Source of the DNA: Numida meleagris
Taxonomy: Eukaryota; Chordata; Aves; Galliformes; Numididae
NCBI RefSeq assembly: GCF_002078875.1
Contig: NC_034412.1
Location: forward strand, 35,113,530 to 35,177,529
Direction: 5' to 3'
Length of the DNA: 64,000 nucleotides
Within the stretch, counting starts at the first letter, position 1. Each line of letters starts with the position of its first letter. This document shows positions 62,961 to 64,000 of this stretch, in pieces. A program made the position numbers and the translations under genes. Under the pieces are notes generated by a model. It ran no database searches. It was given only the letters and a program-made list of their open reading frames with translations, and was not told the DNA's origin.

Positions 62961-64000
62961 ATTATCAGTAACACTGAACTAAAAAGAACTTCACTTCTAG
63001 TCCTATTTGCACAGAATAAAAAACAAAGAATAGCAAAATCTCTTGAATGTGTAATGTGTTCAGAACTCAATACGTACAAATGATACCACCGTTGAAGTAA
63101 AAATTAAAGGAATTTAACAATTTTTTTCCTGGACTTAAGATATGTTTATTTCCTGGTAAGTCCACTGAAGAAGAAATTGTGTCTAACTTACTAACCATTC
63201 GGTGACATTTTAAAAAATGTTCTTAGTACATCCACAGTGGAAACTTCCCTGTAAAAATCAGTTTAGAGCTGACTGAATGGAGTTTTAGAGAAAAGCTTTT
63301 GTTATTATAATATAAAATTATCCCATCCTATTAAAGCAACTGGCTATAGTAGTTATTTTTGTTATCTGAAATTTGTCATTTTACCATCTGGGTTCCCAGA
63401 AGATCATAGTTCATCTCTTGTTATGTCTGACATGTCTGACAAATATTCCTTGCCATTTTTTTTTTTAAACAAGCTGAGATCAACTTGTCTTACAGGTCTA
63501 TTTCCTCTCTTGTATCCACTTCACTACAGCTTTCAGGTAAACCCAGCTAGCTTTTACCTAGGACTTCAAAGTCCAAAATCAGAGTATTTGAAGATTTTTT
63601 CTTGCCTGTTTTTACCTTTTGTATAAAGGTTGCGTGAGGGTGTTTAAAAAGACCTCTGGTCTTCTCAACAGCAAGTAACACCGAGGTTTGGTTCTGTTGT
63701 TCAATGACAAAACACACTTCATTAGTTCATTATTATTATTACCTCTGACACAGACACTTATTCATTATAGTAATTACTACAGTTTCTTCAGCAAATACCA
63801 AAAATTCAAATCCAACTTCTAAGCCAAGTGGAGGAGCTTAAATTCCATTGTCTGCATTCAGAAGATGATCAAGTCTCTTCCACACTTGATTAAATTTTTT
63901 TTTAAAGTGGTAGAAAGCTTTCCTGTGTGGCAGAATCTGTAACTTTGGTCTTGTGTTGAAATAAGGACTGAGGGAAAGAATCACTTTTTTGACAAGTTGT
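62961..64000 (+). other. IL15: IL15 3' UTR and downstream flank
   Basis: AT-rich sequence after the stop codon. The nearest AATAAA is at 63015-63020; ATTAAA at 63103-63108 is an alternative. The true cleavage site cannot be chosen from sequence alone. No further gene is visible before the window ends. Confidence 0.6.
63015..63020 (+). terminator. IL15: Candidate IL15 polyadenylation signal AATAAA
   Basis: A canonical hexamer 55 bp after the stop codon. GT-rich sequence (gtgtaatgtgttc) follows at about 63048-63061, as expected of a downstream element. This would give a very short 3' UTR, so later signals may also be used. Confidence 0.4.

Noticed and set aside
1..64000. CRISPR arrays, bacterial operons, tRNA or rRNA genes
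   Set aside because: No regularly spaced direct repeats, no cloverleaf-type A/B box pair that I could find, and the content is clearly vertebrate nuclear DNA.

Overview
The window looks like nuclear DNA from a bird, probably a galliform related to but distinct from chicken. It holds more than a dozen CR1 LINE copies, several ending in the typical ATTCTATG octamers, together with avian-type retroviral solo LTRs. The only gene I can reconstruct is a vertebrate cytokine, interleukin-15 (IL15). The sequence is AT-rich, gene-poor and intron-rich, with no operons, CRISPR arrays or tRNA genes that I can see.

Layout: 1-39975 is intergenic or 5' flanking DNA. It is dominated by AT-rich unique sequence, broken by CR1 copies on both strands (about 104-492, 4988-6107, 8363-9262, a nearly full-length 4.8 kb copy at about 13310-18107, 23801-24280, 25180-25213, 27092-27585, 34225-34968, 35865-36468, 36833-36892, 38021-38545) and by a 530 bp solo LTR at 10924-11453. 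IL15 lies on the + strand. Its first coding exon is at 40043-40105, preceded by a small upstream ORF. An intron of about 18.1 kb follows, then five coding exons at 58225-58334, 59542-59623, 60094-60135, 61752-61895 and 62784-62960. All junctions are AG/GT and the reading frame is continuous for 205 codons. The large first intron carries an old LTR interrupted by a 65-N assembly gap, a second LTR-like block, a minus-strand solo LTR that is a near-identical inverted copy of the one at 10.9 kb, and another CR1. Intron 5 carries an antisense CR1 starting about 54 bp after the donor site.

The predicted product is a secreted four-helix cytokine with a long leader, a conserved CKEC-type cysteine pair near helix D, and a C-terminal tail about 20 residues longer than human IL-15. 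I found no evidence for a new enzymatic, defence or mobile system. The points most worth checking are the IL15 gene structure (tail, uORF, remote first coding exon), the inverted LTR pair flanking the first coding exon, the catalytically dead near-full-length CR1, and two unexplained minus-strand protein-like segments (about 22106-22685 and 32635-32905).
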